NCBI RefSeq assembly: GCF_001707825.1
Contig: NZ_LYBM01000001.1
Location: 124,001 to 188,000, forward strand
Reading direction: 5' to 3'
DNA: 64,000 nt
From: Veronia pacifica
GTDB taxonomy: Bacteria > Pseudomonadota > Gammaproteobacteria > Enterobacterales > Vibrionaceae
Under the pieces are notes generated by a model. It was not told the DNA's origin. It did not search any database and saw nothing but the letters and a program-made list of their open reading frames with translations. This document shows positions 1-7,531 of this stretch, in pieces (the stretch's first letter is position 1; every line of letters starts with the position of its first letter). Position numbers and translations under genes: made by a program.

Positions 1-33
1 CAGGAAAGGTGATATTTGCTATGTAAACAAAAA

Positions 34-53
34 ACCCCATATAAAAATGGGGT
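34..53 (-). terminator. Rho-independent terminator of the EamA transporter gene
   Basis: A 7-bp perfect stem (ACCCCAT/ATGGGGT, loop 41-46) is followed on the minus strand by a run of six Ts. It lies 25 bases past the stop codon of the minus-strand transporter gene. Confidence 0.75.
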
Positions 54-78
54 CTTTTACTATTCAACTCTCTGAAAA

Positions 79-987
79 TTAAGCAGCTCTACAACTTTGC
101 AAGTTTTCTTGATTTTTTTTGATTTTTTCTTTGTTTTTCATCTGCGATATCGCAACACCGCATAACACCATCAAGCCGCCGATGTAATGATATTGAGCCA
201 GAGTTTCTCCAAGGGTGTAGACAGCAATCAACGCAGTCATTGCTGGCATCAGGTTCATAAACATCGCTGAGCGGCTGGCCCCAATCGCCTCTATCGCCTT
301 CAACCAACAGAGCGGTGCCAGTACAGATGCAAAAATACCTGCATAACCCACCAGAGGAAGGGAAGCCGCTGAAAGACTGACACGTTCACTGGTCAAAAAC
401 AGTGGAAATAAAATAAATACAGCAAACAGACCCTGAACGTAAACAGATTGCAGTGTTTTGATCTTGAGTTGCCAGCGTTTTAATAGTACACAATAAAGTG
501 CATAGCTTAACGAGGCGATCAGCACCAAGCCGTCACCACGGTTGATACCTTGTTCAATAAGCGCTTCTGGTGCGCCTTTGGTCAACATTTCCACCAGCCC
601 GGCAAGTGCCATAAATGCTCCGCCAATACCTGTAAGGCTGATCCCTGCGCCAAGGAGAGGCACACTGATAAACATGCTGATCAAAGGCACCAAGGCCATG
701 ATCAATGCCATATTGGTGGCCGTTGTAGATTCGGCTGCGAAATAACCGAGTGACTGATTCAACACCATACCGAGTGATGCTAAAGCCGCCAGCTTTGGCA
801 GCAGAGGACGAATCGTCTGCCAGTTTTTTAATAAAGGAGGTAGACAGAATGGTGTCAGTACCAGTACCGCAACCGCCCATCGATAAAATGACATTGCACC
901 TGGTGACATCGTCTCGACAGAGAGTTTGTTCACCACAGTGTTCCCTGCCCATATGATCACAGGGATCAGGGGTAAAAGTAGCTTCAT
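79..987 (-). CDS. EamA-family (DMT) membrane transporter
   Basis: Predicted inner-membrane drug/metabolite transporter of about 302 residues with roughly ten hydrophobic segments in two repeated EamA halves. The early segment reads PVIIWAGNTVVNKLS, typical of the family. The open frame extends upstream to 1104, but the extra 39 residues are polar and would overlap the divergent AraC gene, so the ATG at 987 opening directly into the first membrane helix is preferred. It is divergent from the AraC-type regulator at 1096, a common arrangement in which the regulator controls the exporter. The substrate cannot be told from sequence; amino acids or metabolites are exported by characterised relatives. 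Confidence 0.85.
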   Translation of the reverse strand: MKLLLPLIPVIIWAGNTVVNKLSVETMSPGAMSFYRWAVAVLVLTPFCLPPLLKNWQTIRPLLPKLAALASLGMVLNQSLGYFAAESTTATNMALIMALVPLISMFISVPLLGAGISLTGIGGAFMALAGLVEMLTKGAPEALIEQGINRGDGLVLIASLSYALYCVLLKRWQLKIKTLQSVYVQGLFAVFILFPLFLTSERVSLSAASLPLVGYAGIFASVLAPLCWLKAIEAIGASRSAMFMNLMPAMTALIAVYTLGETLAQYHYIGGLMVLCGVAISQMKNKEKIKKNQENLQSCRAA

Positions 988-1095
988 TGGTGGAGTTCCG
1001 TGCAGCAAAACGAAAGGCGTCGAGTTTGACACGTCTTTTTTAATAGATATATCTTTAATCGGCCACTGTTCATCCTTCATCGGACACATTAGATT

Positions 1096-1884
1096 ATGAA
1101 ACATCTCTACACCCCGTTATATGAGTGGGAACAGCCACCAGCTGACATTTTTTTTGGCCATGGTGAGTTTTTGTCAGGCACCTTCACTCGGGATCACAGT
1201 CATTCTTGGGGACAATTGCAGTTGATTAGAGGTGGGATCATGGAGGTCAAGGTTGGGGACAAGCGTTATCTCTCTCCTTCTCAGTTTGCGATTTGGGTTC
1301 CGCCACACATCAGCCATACCAGTTATATGCGTCGTTCAGTAAGCTACTGCTCAATGAATATTGCAGTTTCCAAGGCGACAGTCATGCCCTCCCATCCTTG
1401 TTTGTTCGAGGTGTCTGCTCTTATCAGCGCGATTGTCGATGAATTGAAAGTACAAAAACTTACTGTGCCTGAAACCGATGAGGAGAAACGTTTAGCTGCA
1501 GTGATGTTTGATCAGGTCATTGCCGCCAAACAACATTCAGGCTTTCTTCCAACCAGTGGCGATCCTTTGATCAGGCCTATCATAGACGCATTGGAAGAAG
1601 ATCCGACCAATGAACGATCATTAGCGACGTGGGCAAAAGAGCTTCATACTTCAGAAAGAACGCTGGCAAGGCATTGTGTGAGTGAACTTGGTATGAATTT
1701 TACCGAGTGGCGTTCAAGAATTAAATTTGTTCACTCTCTTTCGCTTCTCAGGAAGGGGAAATCTGTAAAAGAGGTTGCCTTGTCGTTGGGATATAACCAA
1801 AGTTCTCCGTTTATTACCATGTTCAAAAAGCATGCTAACTGCACACCGGAGCAGTATCGAAAGCAAAATGCTTTGTTTGACTAA
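1096..1884 (+). CDS. AraC-family transcriptional regulator
   Basis: 262-residue regulator. The N-terminal half resembles a cupin-type sensing domain (HSHSWGQLQLIRGG near residues 33-48, then FAIWVPPHISHTSY). The C-terminal part, about 165-258, carries two helix-turn-helix motifs of the AraC/XylS type, ending in the usual signature SLGYNQSSPFITMFKKH...TPEQYRK. It is divergently placed 108 bp from the EamA transporter start, so it probably controls that gene in response to a small molecule. The effector is unknown. Confidence 0.88.
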   Translation: MKHLYTPLYEWEQPPADIFFGHGEFLSGTFTRDHSHSWGQLQLIRGGIMEVKVGDKRYLSPSQFAIWVPPHISHTSYMRRSVSYCSMNIAVSKATVMPSHPCLFEVSALISAIVDELKVQKLTVPETDEEKRLAAVMFDQVIAAKQHSGFLPTSGDPLIRPIIDALEEDPTNERSLATWAKELHTSERTLARHCVSELGMNFTEWRSRIKFVHSLSLLRKGKSVKEVALSLGYNQSSPFITMFKKHANCTPEQYRKQNALFD

Positions 1885-1960
1885 CCCTGTTTAACGAGTG
1901 GTGGACTGTTTTACGCGTTGCATCATCTAGCAGTTGCTAGCTGGTGGATAAAAATAAAAA

Positions 1961-1978
1961 AAGCAGCCAGAGCTGCTT
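1961..1978 (-). terminator. Rho-independent terminator after rctB
   Basis: AAGCAGC/GCTGCTT forms a perfect 7-bp stem with a 4-base loop. On the minus strand it is followed by an almost pure T tract (complement of 1950-1960). It sits between the convergent AraC gene and rctB and fits best as the rctB terminator. Confidence 0.75.
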
Positions 1979-2011
1979 CATTTAATTGATAGTTTCACTG
2001 CTGCCACGCCA

Positions 2012-3988
2012 TCACGCGCCGCTTGCCACTTCATCCAAAACCGCAAGCACAGACGTGTCTAACTGACCGTTAAATACCTGTTTACACACTTTACGACGCA
2101 CTGCCAGCCCGGATATAAGGCGTTCTATCGACAGATGTCTGTCTTGCTGATGTTGGTTGTAAAACTCAATGGTTTTTCTTAGCGTGTCAATGGGCATTAT
2201 CTCGCCATCTACTCGCAGCCAATCTAGTTTTTCCATGTATGCATTACACTCATCTGTAATGGTCGCGGCCGGATGCCCAGTCATGGCTGACAGGGCAGCT
2301 ATACTGCGTTGCAACGCTTCATCTGACGTATATCGTGACAGAATGATCGTTAACTCATCGGCATTGATCTCTACAAGGTGTTTGCGCTGTTTCACGCGGC
2401 GACCAAGTTTACCACCGCGCTTCTCATTGCGTTGGATCGGCTCAAACTCGCCATCAATGATCCCGGAAAGCTGATCAAGGTCAGCCTTACCAAGAATCTC
2501 ATTGCGAAGCGGGTTTGGCATTGTAGGCGCCAGAGATCGTTTACCTTCGTTATACATCTTCGCCCGGGAGAACCTGATCACCTCTTCGACGTTACATTTT
2601 ATGTCGATTCGATAGTCAGGATACTTTTTGTCATCGTCCATGCGATAAACTGTCAGGTGATATCCGTACAAATTAATCGCAAAAAGATCATCTGTTTCAT
2701 TACCATCAGTTGCTAGCTTACGAAGTTCGCGTATCAGATCGGCCGAGAAACGCCGCCATTCGATGTTTCTCGCCATTTTCTGGTTGAGGTCACTCAATGT
2801 CATTGAATCTTCAAGACGACGCGACATACGGCTTCTGAAGAGCGTATACAGCTGGAACACCAAAGTATGTTGACGAAGAATTTCTGGTGGAAAGAGAAAA
2901 AAGTAATCACGTGTCATCAACTCTTCAAAAAACGAAGGCTCCCAGACCAAGATGTAAAGATTTGGCTTGATCCTTATTTCGCCATCTTCACCTTCCCGTG
3001 GCGCTTCGTCTGACGCAGTGATAGTCCTTGCCAAGAAGCGGAACCTGTCACTTTTAAAGCCTTCAGGCATGTTCTCACTGAGCCAACGCCCTGTCAGTTC
3101 ATGAAGTTGAAAATCGGTAAACTCAATTCTGTCGATACTTTCACGAATAGAATCTCTAGCAGGCCCACTGTCCTTCTTGCCGCGCAAAGCCAGTATATCC
3201 GTGATATACACCGGCGTTTTATTGCCTATGGTTTGCGTATGCAGTTCATAGGTTGGCAAGTGATGATCATGATATTGGACTGTCAGGGTAAACAATGCGA
3301 ATAGCGTCATCAGATCATCTACTGTCATAATTGATTTCGATGAACGTGTTTCAATGATCGCTTTGGTACCGCTTATTGATACCATCGATTTTTGATAACT
3401 CTTTTTGGTTCTTGGCGGCGCGAGTGCCTGATCAATGATCCCAGCCCAGCTGGTCGGGGATACCAGAATCTGATCTTTTTCATCAGGCATCATAGGCGGC
3501 GTTCCGAGGCCATGCTCGGTAAGAAGTTGCCTGTTTACCTGATTTTGAGCCAATGCTTTAGAGCGTTTCTTTTTCTCTCTGACACGGTTTTGCTCAGAGT
3601 GCAGTCCTTCTGTTCCGAGCACAGTAACCAGTTTGCTCGGATTAACAAACTCATGAAGCATTGTCTTTCCAGCTAGCCCTTCTTCGAACTTCACAGGGTG
3701 CTGAACAAAGAGACCAACTTGCACAGCTGCCCGGAGACGCTGCTGAATAGCTGCCCGGGTTAGCTGACCTTCTGTCGCATCTATTAATTCAGTGGTGGAT
3801 ACCAAGCCATCTGTCGATGAAAAACCACGAAGAGAGATCAAATTAAGCAGCTCGAGAATACTTTTCGTTACACCCTTGAACGCTTGATACTGTTTCATCC
3901 AGTCTACCAGTTGTCCGTGAATCTGAAACAAATGGCCGTCTTTATGGGTACGCGGGGCATTGATAAGGATCTTTTCGTTCGCAGCCAT
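2012..3988 (-). CDS. rctB: RctB, chromosome II replication initiator
   Basis: Initiator that binds the 12-mer iterons and longer regulatory repeats of oriII and triggers replication of the second chromosome of Vibrionaceae. With the ATG at 3988 the product is 658 residues, the length known for V. cholerae RctB, and blocks such as PRTHKDGHLF near the N terminus, KSYQKSMVSISGTKA, GPARDSIRESIDRIEFTDF and ENMPEGFKSDRFRFLARTI are those of that family. The frame is open to a TTG at 4036, but the ATG at 3988 has an AGGAG sequence upstream and gives the family N terminus. It is transcribed away from the origin, divergently from parA. Dam sites (GATC) inside the iterons imply methylation-dependent binding, as known for RctB. 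Confidence 0.97.
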   Translation of the reverse strand: MAANEKILINAPRTHKDGHLFQIHGQLVDWMKQYQAFKGVTKSILELLNLISLRGFSSTDGLVSTTELIDATEGQLTRAAIQQRLRAAVQVGLFVQHPVKFEEGLAGKTMLHEFVNPSKLVTVLGTEGLHSEQNRVREKKKRSKALAQNQVNRQLLTEHGLGTPPMMPDEKDQILVSPTSWAGIIDQALAPPRTKKSYQKSMVSISGTKAIIETRSSKSIMTVDDLMTLFALFTLTVQYHDHHLPTYELHTQTIGNKTPVYITDILALRGKKDSGPARDSIRESIDRIEFTDFQLHELTGRWLSENMPEGFKSDRFRFLARTITASDEAPREGEDGEIRIKPNLYILVWEPSFFEELMTRDYFFLFPPEILRQHTLVFQLYTLFRSRMSRRLEDSMTLSDLNQKMARNIEWRRFSADLIRELRKLATDGNETDDLFAINLYGYHLTVYRMDDDKKYPDYRIDIKCNVEEVIRFSRAKMYNEGKRSLAPTMPNPLRNEILGKADLDQLSGIIDGEFEPIQRNEKRGGKLGRRVKQRKHLVEINADELTIILSRYTSDEALQRSIAALSAMTGHPAATITDECNAYMEKLDWLRVDGEIMPIDTLRKTIEFYNQHQQDRHLSIERLISGLAVRRKVCKQVFNGQLDTSVLAVLDEVASGA

Positions 3989-4231
3989 CTCGGCTTGGCT
4001 CCTGTCAACCTGAGCAAATAGTAGGTAAGAATACAAATGATCGTAAATTCGTCATCTTTCCAGAAAGATTAATAGAAAAAATCCAAGAAAGAAAGATCTT
4101 TTTTATTGTTTTACTTAACTGATCTTTTTGATTTATATGATTTATTTGATTAAGTGATCTATTGATCTGAATATGAGTTTTCACATAAGTGCATGAAATA
4201 TATAAATTAATTTTTTGCCCCATTCAGAAGC

Positions 4232-4353
4232 ATGATCATGACCGTTTCGGATCTATGATCATAACACCTTGGAAAACATGATCATTAGATCGTTGAAACG
4301 ATGATCATCAATAATTCGAAACATTGATCATCATTACTTTGAAACGATGATCA
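4232..4353. repeat. Array of six phased RctB 12-mer iterons
   Basis: Six ATGATC/TTGATC-type sites have their GATC at 4234, 4257, 4280, 4303, 4326 and 4349. The spacing is exactly 23 bp each time, about two helical turns, so all sites face the same side of the DNA. One more GATC (4288) lies off register. Known family fact: RctB binds regularly spaced 12-mers beginning ATGATCA, and each contains a Dam site. Confidence 0.92.
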
Positions 4354-4368
4354 AGTGCCGTTAACAAG

Positions 4369-4377
4369 TTATCCACA
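4369..4377 (+). promoter_or_regulatory. DnaA box in oriII
   Basis: Perfect TTATCCACA, placed 16 bp beyond the last iteron. A single DnaA box beside the iterons is a known part of oriII and is needed for initiation. A poorer match (TTATCCATG) lies at 4844-4852. Confidence 0.85.
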
Positions 4378-4445
4378 ATTAATGTTAATTATCTGTGTAT
4401 TTTTCTGACGCCAACGGCATCATCTTCATTTTTTGATATGGAAGA

Positions 4446-4973
4446 ATGATCAAGCTAGCTGTATTTGCTGTCTTTTTAACCGTTTTTAGTCTCACCCGTC
4501 AGCGAAGAGTGACGCATTTAAAGTTGAAATACAAAATTGGTTCGACACAAGCCGTAGTTAAGCTGAGTTCGGATATGTGTCCGGTGTTCGAAACGATGAT
4601 CAAGAAAGAGATATGATCATTGGATATTCATTTTACATGGCTGTTTGTTAGTGAGTGTATGTCTAAATATTATCTTAAGTTGTCACAGATGCGGTATTGA
4701 CGCGGCTTTCACCGTAATTTAGCGGTTATGTTTCATCGTTCCGGCCTGTGGCGCTGTGAATATTGAATTTAAGCGTACTTGATCATTTTTCCGATTAATC
4801 TTGGTCGGAATTATTTGTCGTTCGCTGAGATATCCGCCAAGAGTTATCCATGATCATTCTTCCTGCAAAGTATTTTGCACTCGGATCAATGATCAAGAAA
4901 AGGCCATGTTTATATCTTGGCCCGCGAAGTATTTTGATACTTATCTTGATCATGTTTCCTGAAAAATGATCAA
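4446..4973. repeat. Scattered ATGATCA iterons of the oriII regulatory side
   Basis: Additional ATGATCA-type sites have GATC at 4448, 4598, 4615, 4781 (inverted, CTTGATCAT), 4852, 4891, 4948 (inverted) and 4968. Several share the longer form ATGATCAAG(A). Unlike the minimal array they are irregularly spaced and in both orientations, which fits the negative control region of oriII where RctB binding restrains initiation. Confidence 0.75.
4711..4721 (+). repeat. Candidate core of a long (29/39-mer type) RctB site
   Basis: ACCGTAATTTA is followed by GCGG. A second copy (TCCGTAATTTA) lies at 5024-5034 and a third, ACCGTAGTTTA, at 19657-19667 inside the distal iteron cluster. The repeated 10-11 bp core in precisely the three places where RctB sites cluster suggests it is the core of the longer regulatory repeat. 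The assignment is an inference because the consensus was not available for comparison. Confidence 0.5.
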
Positions 4974-5085
4974 GATACTGTAATGAGGTGTCATTGTCGG
5001 TCTTACTATTGAAAATACACTGCTCCGTAATTTAGACAGACTTCTACATGTTTCCAGCTGTAATCTTTCTCAGTGATGAATATTT

Positions 5086-5100
5086 CTTTACATTGTAAAT
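5086..5100. other. parS2: parS2 centromere site next to oriII
   Basis: CTTTACATTGTAAAT matches the chromosome-II parS2 consensus NTTTACANTGTAAAN at every fixed position. It is a perfect palindrome around the central N, located 194 bp upstream of parA. It is the presumed ParB2 binding site and could also mediate autoregulation of parAB. Confidence 0.88.
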
Positions 5101-5293
5101 AAGTGACAAGGTAACATTTTAAATGTTGTAGAATTTGGTAGCCTATTTAGGTGTAAATTTAAATCTTTAAATTTCGAGATCTTACAATTAGTGACCATTA
5201 TCTTAATTCTTTCGCTAATCGTTCAGCTTTTTATTGAACGTTTTATAAAGTGCTGTACACTCATCTTTATACTAACCTACGGCGAAAAGAAAA

Positions 5294-6505
5294 ATGAATA
5301 GGGAAAAGACTATATCCAATCTGCAGCACATTGCAGAACAAACCCGTCAGGTGCAAGCCGATCGGATTGAAATTGTTATGGAGGAACGTCAGGATCAATT
5401 GTTCCCTCCAATGTCCAAAGCGATGATGGAAACGCGGTCCGGTCTGACCCGACGTAAGCTTGATGATGCAATTTCTCGTATGGAGTCTGACGGTCACCAA
5501 TTTACAAAGAATAATGCGAATCACTATTCCATTACTCTCGAAGAAGCTCACCAAATTATGAACGCTGCTGGAATACCGTCTTTTGCAGAAAAGAAAGGAC
5601 CAGAGCACAAGCCGTGGGTGATTAATGTTCAGAACCAGAAGGGGGGTACGGGCAAGTCAATGACTGCAGTGCATATGTGCGCTTGTTTGGCCTTGAATCT
5701 TGAAAAACGCTACCGGATTTGCCTTATTGACCTTGATCCTCAGGGCTCATTGCGTTTATTCCTCAATCCACAAATCAGCGTCACAGAACAAGAAGGCATC
5801 TATTCTGCCGTCGATGTAATGTTGGATAATACGCCATCAGAAGCAGATAAAGATTTTCTTATGAAAAATGTGCTTCTGCCGACCCAATACCCTAATTTGA
5901 AAACCATCGCGGCTTTCCCAGAAGACTCGATGTTCAATGCTGAAGCATGGCAGAGCCTGACAACTGATCAATCGCTTGATATTGTAAAACTGCTGCGAGA
6001 AAAGGTGATTGATTTAATCAGCGACGAATTCGATATCATAATGATTGATACGGGTCCGCACATTGATCCATTGGTATGGAATGCAATGTATGCGTCAAAC
6101 GCGCTTATGATTCCATGTGCGGCCAAGCGTCTTGACTGGGCTTCAACGGTTAATTTCTTCCAGCATTTACCGACTGTGTATGAGATGTTCCCAGAAAACT
6201 GGCCGGGTCTGGAATTTGTTAGAATGATGCCAACCATGTTTGAAGACGATAACAAGAAGCAGGTATCGGTTTTAACTGAAATGAATTACTTGCTCGGTGA
6301 CCAGGTTATGATGGCAACCATTCCAAGAAGCCGTGCTTTTGAAACCTGCGCTGATACCTACAGCACTGTTTTTGACCTTACTCCTCAAGATTTCGAGGGA
6401 GGTAAAAAGACACTGTCGACCGCACAAGAAGCGGTACATCGGGCAGGTCTTGAGCTGGAGCGTGTACTACACAGTCACTGGTCTCAACTTAATCAGGAGT
6501 CTTAA
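5294..6505 (+). CDS. parA: ParA2, chromosome II partition ATPase
   Basis: 403-residue type Ia ParA. The N-terminal 100 residues are a helix-turn-helix region seen in plasmid-like ParAs. The deviant Walker A motif KGGTGKS lies at residues 116-122, followed by a Walker A' block (LIDLDPQGS) and Walker B-like block (DIIMIDTGPHID). It forms ATP-dependent filaments or gradients on DNA that move the ParB-parS2 complex and separates the sister copies of chromosome II. The length is close to V. cholerae ParA2. The ATG at 5294 follows an A-rich leader. It overlaps parB by one base (TAATG), so the two are translationally coupled. Confidence 0.95.
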   Translation: MNREKTISNLQHIAEQTRQVQADRIEIVMEERQDQLFPPMSKAMMETRSGLTRRKLDDAISRMESDGHQFTKNNANHYSITLEEAHQIMNAAGIPSFAEKKGPEHKPWVINVQNQKGGTGKSMTAVHMCACLALNLEKRYRICLIDLDPQGSLRLFLNPQISVTEQEGIYSAVDVMLDNTPSEADKDFLMKNVLLPTQYPNLKTIAAFPEDSMFNAEAWQSLTTDQSLDIVKLLREKVIDLISDEFDIIMIDTGPHIDPLVWNAMYASNALMIPCAAKRLDWASTVNFFQHLPTVYEMFPENWPGLEFVRMMPTMFEDDNKKQVSVLTEMNYLLGDQVMMATIPRSRAFETCADTYSTVFDLTPQDFEGGKKTLSTAQEAVHRAGLELERVLHSHWSQLNQES

Positions 6506-7473
6506 TGGCTATTAAAACCTCAGACCTGAATGCCCGCTTATTTGGTAAAGCAGACAAACGAAAAGCAACAACTGTTCAGGAAGCCCAAAAAGCGGTGAGC
6601 GACAAAGCAGCAGTGATTGAGCTATCTGTTGCCGGTGAACAAACGGTACAGTTTGAACTTGTTAAAATTCCCGCTCATGAAGTTAAGAATCGGACCAGCG
6701 TATTTGCTGATAACGCCAGAGAGCAGTCCTTTCTGAATGAGCTGGCGCTTTCTGACATTCTTGTAACGTTAAAAGATCGTGGTCAGCAGTATCCTGCAGT
6801 CGGACGCTGGCTTGATGGCGATAAAATTGAGGTCCTCGACGGTAGCCGTCGTCGCATGTCTTGTATCCTGGCTGAACAGGATTTCTTGATATATGTTGCG
6901 TCAGACATAAATGCAAAGCACGCTAAGTTTCTCTCTGATGTTGCTAATGCGCATAAACCTCTTTCTTTATTCGAACGCGGTAAAGAGATGCAGGCTATGC
7001 TATCTCGGGGTGAAGTGAGCGATCAGAAAGAGTTGGCAAAAGTTTGCCAATGCAGCGAGGCCCTTGTCAGTGGTGCGTTGAAAGCAGCCACGCTTCCATT
7101 GGAGATGTTACAAGCGTACCCAAGTGTCGGAGAGCTGGGTAGGCCGACGATAGTAAAGCTTCACAGAATGTATTTTTCTTTGAGCGATAGTGAGCGAGGT
7201 GAGTTACTGACAAAGCTTCGCCAACAACCGCTATGGAAAGATGTCGATGCTCAAGGCATCAGTAGAATAACCCGTGAAGTGACGCTCCTAATTGAGCAGT
7301 GGCGTGATGAATTAAAACCCAAGCCAATGGTTGAAAAGTCGGATACGGAAGAGCTGATTGCAGGTAGGGCGTCATACCGCCATCAGGGAGACGCGTTGTC
7401 CATTAGTTTAAAAAATGTGAGTCAGGCTGAGAGCGAAGCTATTCTTGCTTTTATAAAAAATCATCTTTCATAA
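6505..7473 (+). CDS. parB: ParB2, chromosome II centromere-binding protein
   Basis: 322-residue ParB/Spo0J-family protein that binds parS2 and loads onto neighbouring DNA. Visible parts are a ParB N-terminal nuclease-like region with VLDGSRRRMS (near residue 110), the helix-turn-helix portion around 165-230 (KELAKVCQCSEALVSGALKAA), and a C-terminal dimerisation region. It acts with ParA2 in segregation. The start overlaps the parA stop and the gene is closed by a strong terminator, so parAB forms a two-gene operon. Four good parS2 sites are visible in this window (5086, 9627, 9667, 9884). Confidence 0.95.
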   Translation: MAIKTSDLNARLFGKADKRKATTVQEAQKAVSDKAAVIELSVAGEQTVQFELVKIPAHEVKNRTSVFADNAREQSFLNELALSDILVTLKDRGQQYPAVGRWLDGDKIEVLDGSRRRMSCILAEQDFLIYVASDINAKHAKFLSDVANAHKPLSLFERGKEMQAMLSRGEVSDQKELAKVCQCSEALVSGALKAATLPLEMLQAYPSVGELGRPTIVKLHRMYFSLSDSERGELLTKLRQQPLWKDVDAQGISRITREVTLLIEQWRDELKPKPMVEKSDTEELIAGRASYRHQGDALSISLKNVSQAESEAILAFIKNHLS

Positions 7474-7476
7474 TTG

Positions 7477-7503
7477 ACGGGCCCTATGGCCCGTTTCTTT
7501 TTG
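7477..7503 (+). terminator. Rho-independent terminator after parB
   Basis: ACGGGCC/GGCCCGT perfect 7-bp GC-rich stem with loop CTAT, followed by TTCTTTTT. It lies four bases past the parB stop codon. Confidence 0.9.
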
Positions 7504-7531
7504 GTGTTGCCTCGTTCGATATCCGCTATCA

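Larger units (their letters stand above)
3989..5293. other. oriCII: oriII: replication origin of chromosome II
   Basis: About 1.3 kb without a gene between rctB and parA. From left to right it holds an AT-rich stretch (about 4050-4220) that could be the unwinding element, a phased array of six 12-mer iterons (4232-4353), a DnaA box (4369-4377), further scattered ATGATCA sites (4446-4973), two copies of a CCGTAATTTA element (4711-4721 and 5024-5034) that may be cores of the longer 29/39-mer regulatory repeats, and a parS2 site (5086-5100). This order matches the minimal origin plus flanking negative regulatory region (rctA side) described for Vibrio chromosome II. Confidence 0.93.

Noticed and set aside
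4005-4223. 72-codon frame in oriII near rctB
   Set aside because: AT-rich origin sequence with no protein-like composition; the rctB start and iterons explain the region better.
3989-5293. CRISPR array in the region of repeated ATGATCA sequences
   Set aside because: The repeats are 7-12 bp, phased at 23 bp without unique spacers, and are the RctB iterons of oriII.
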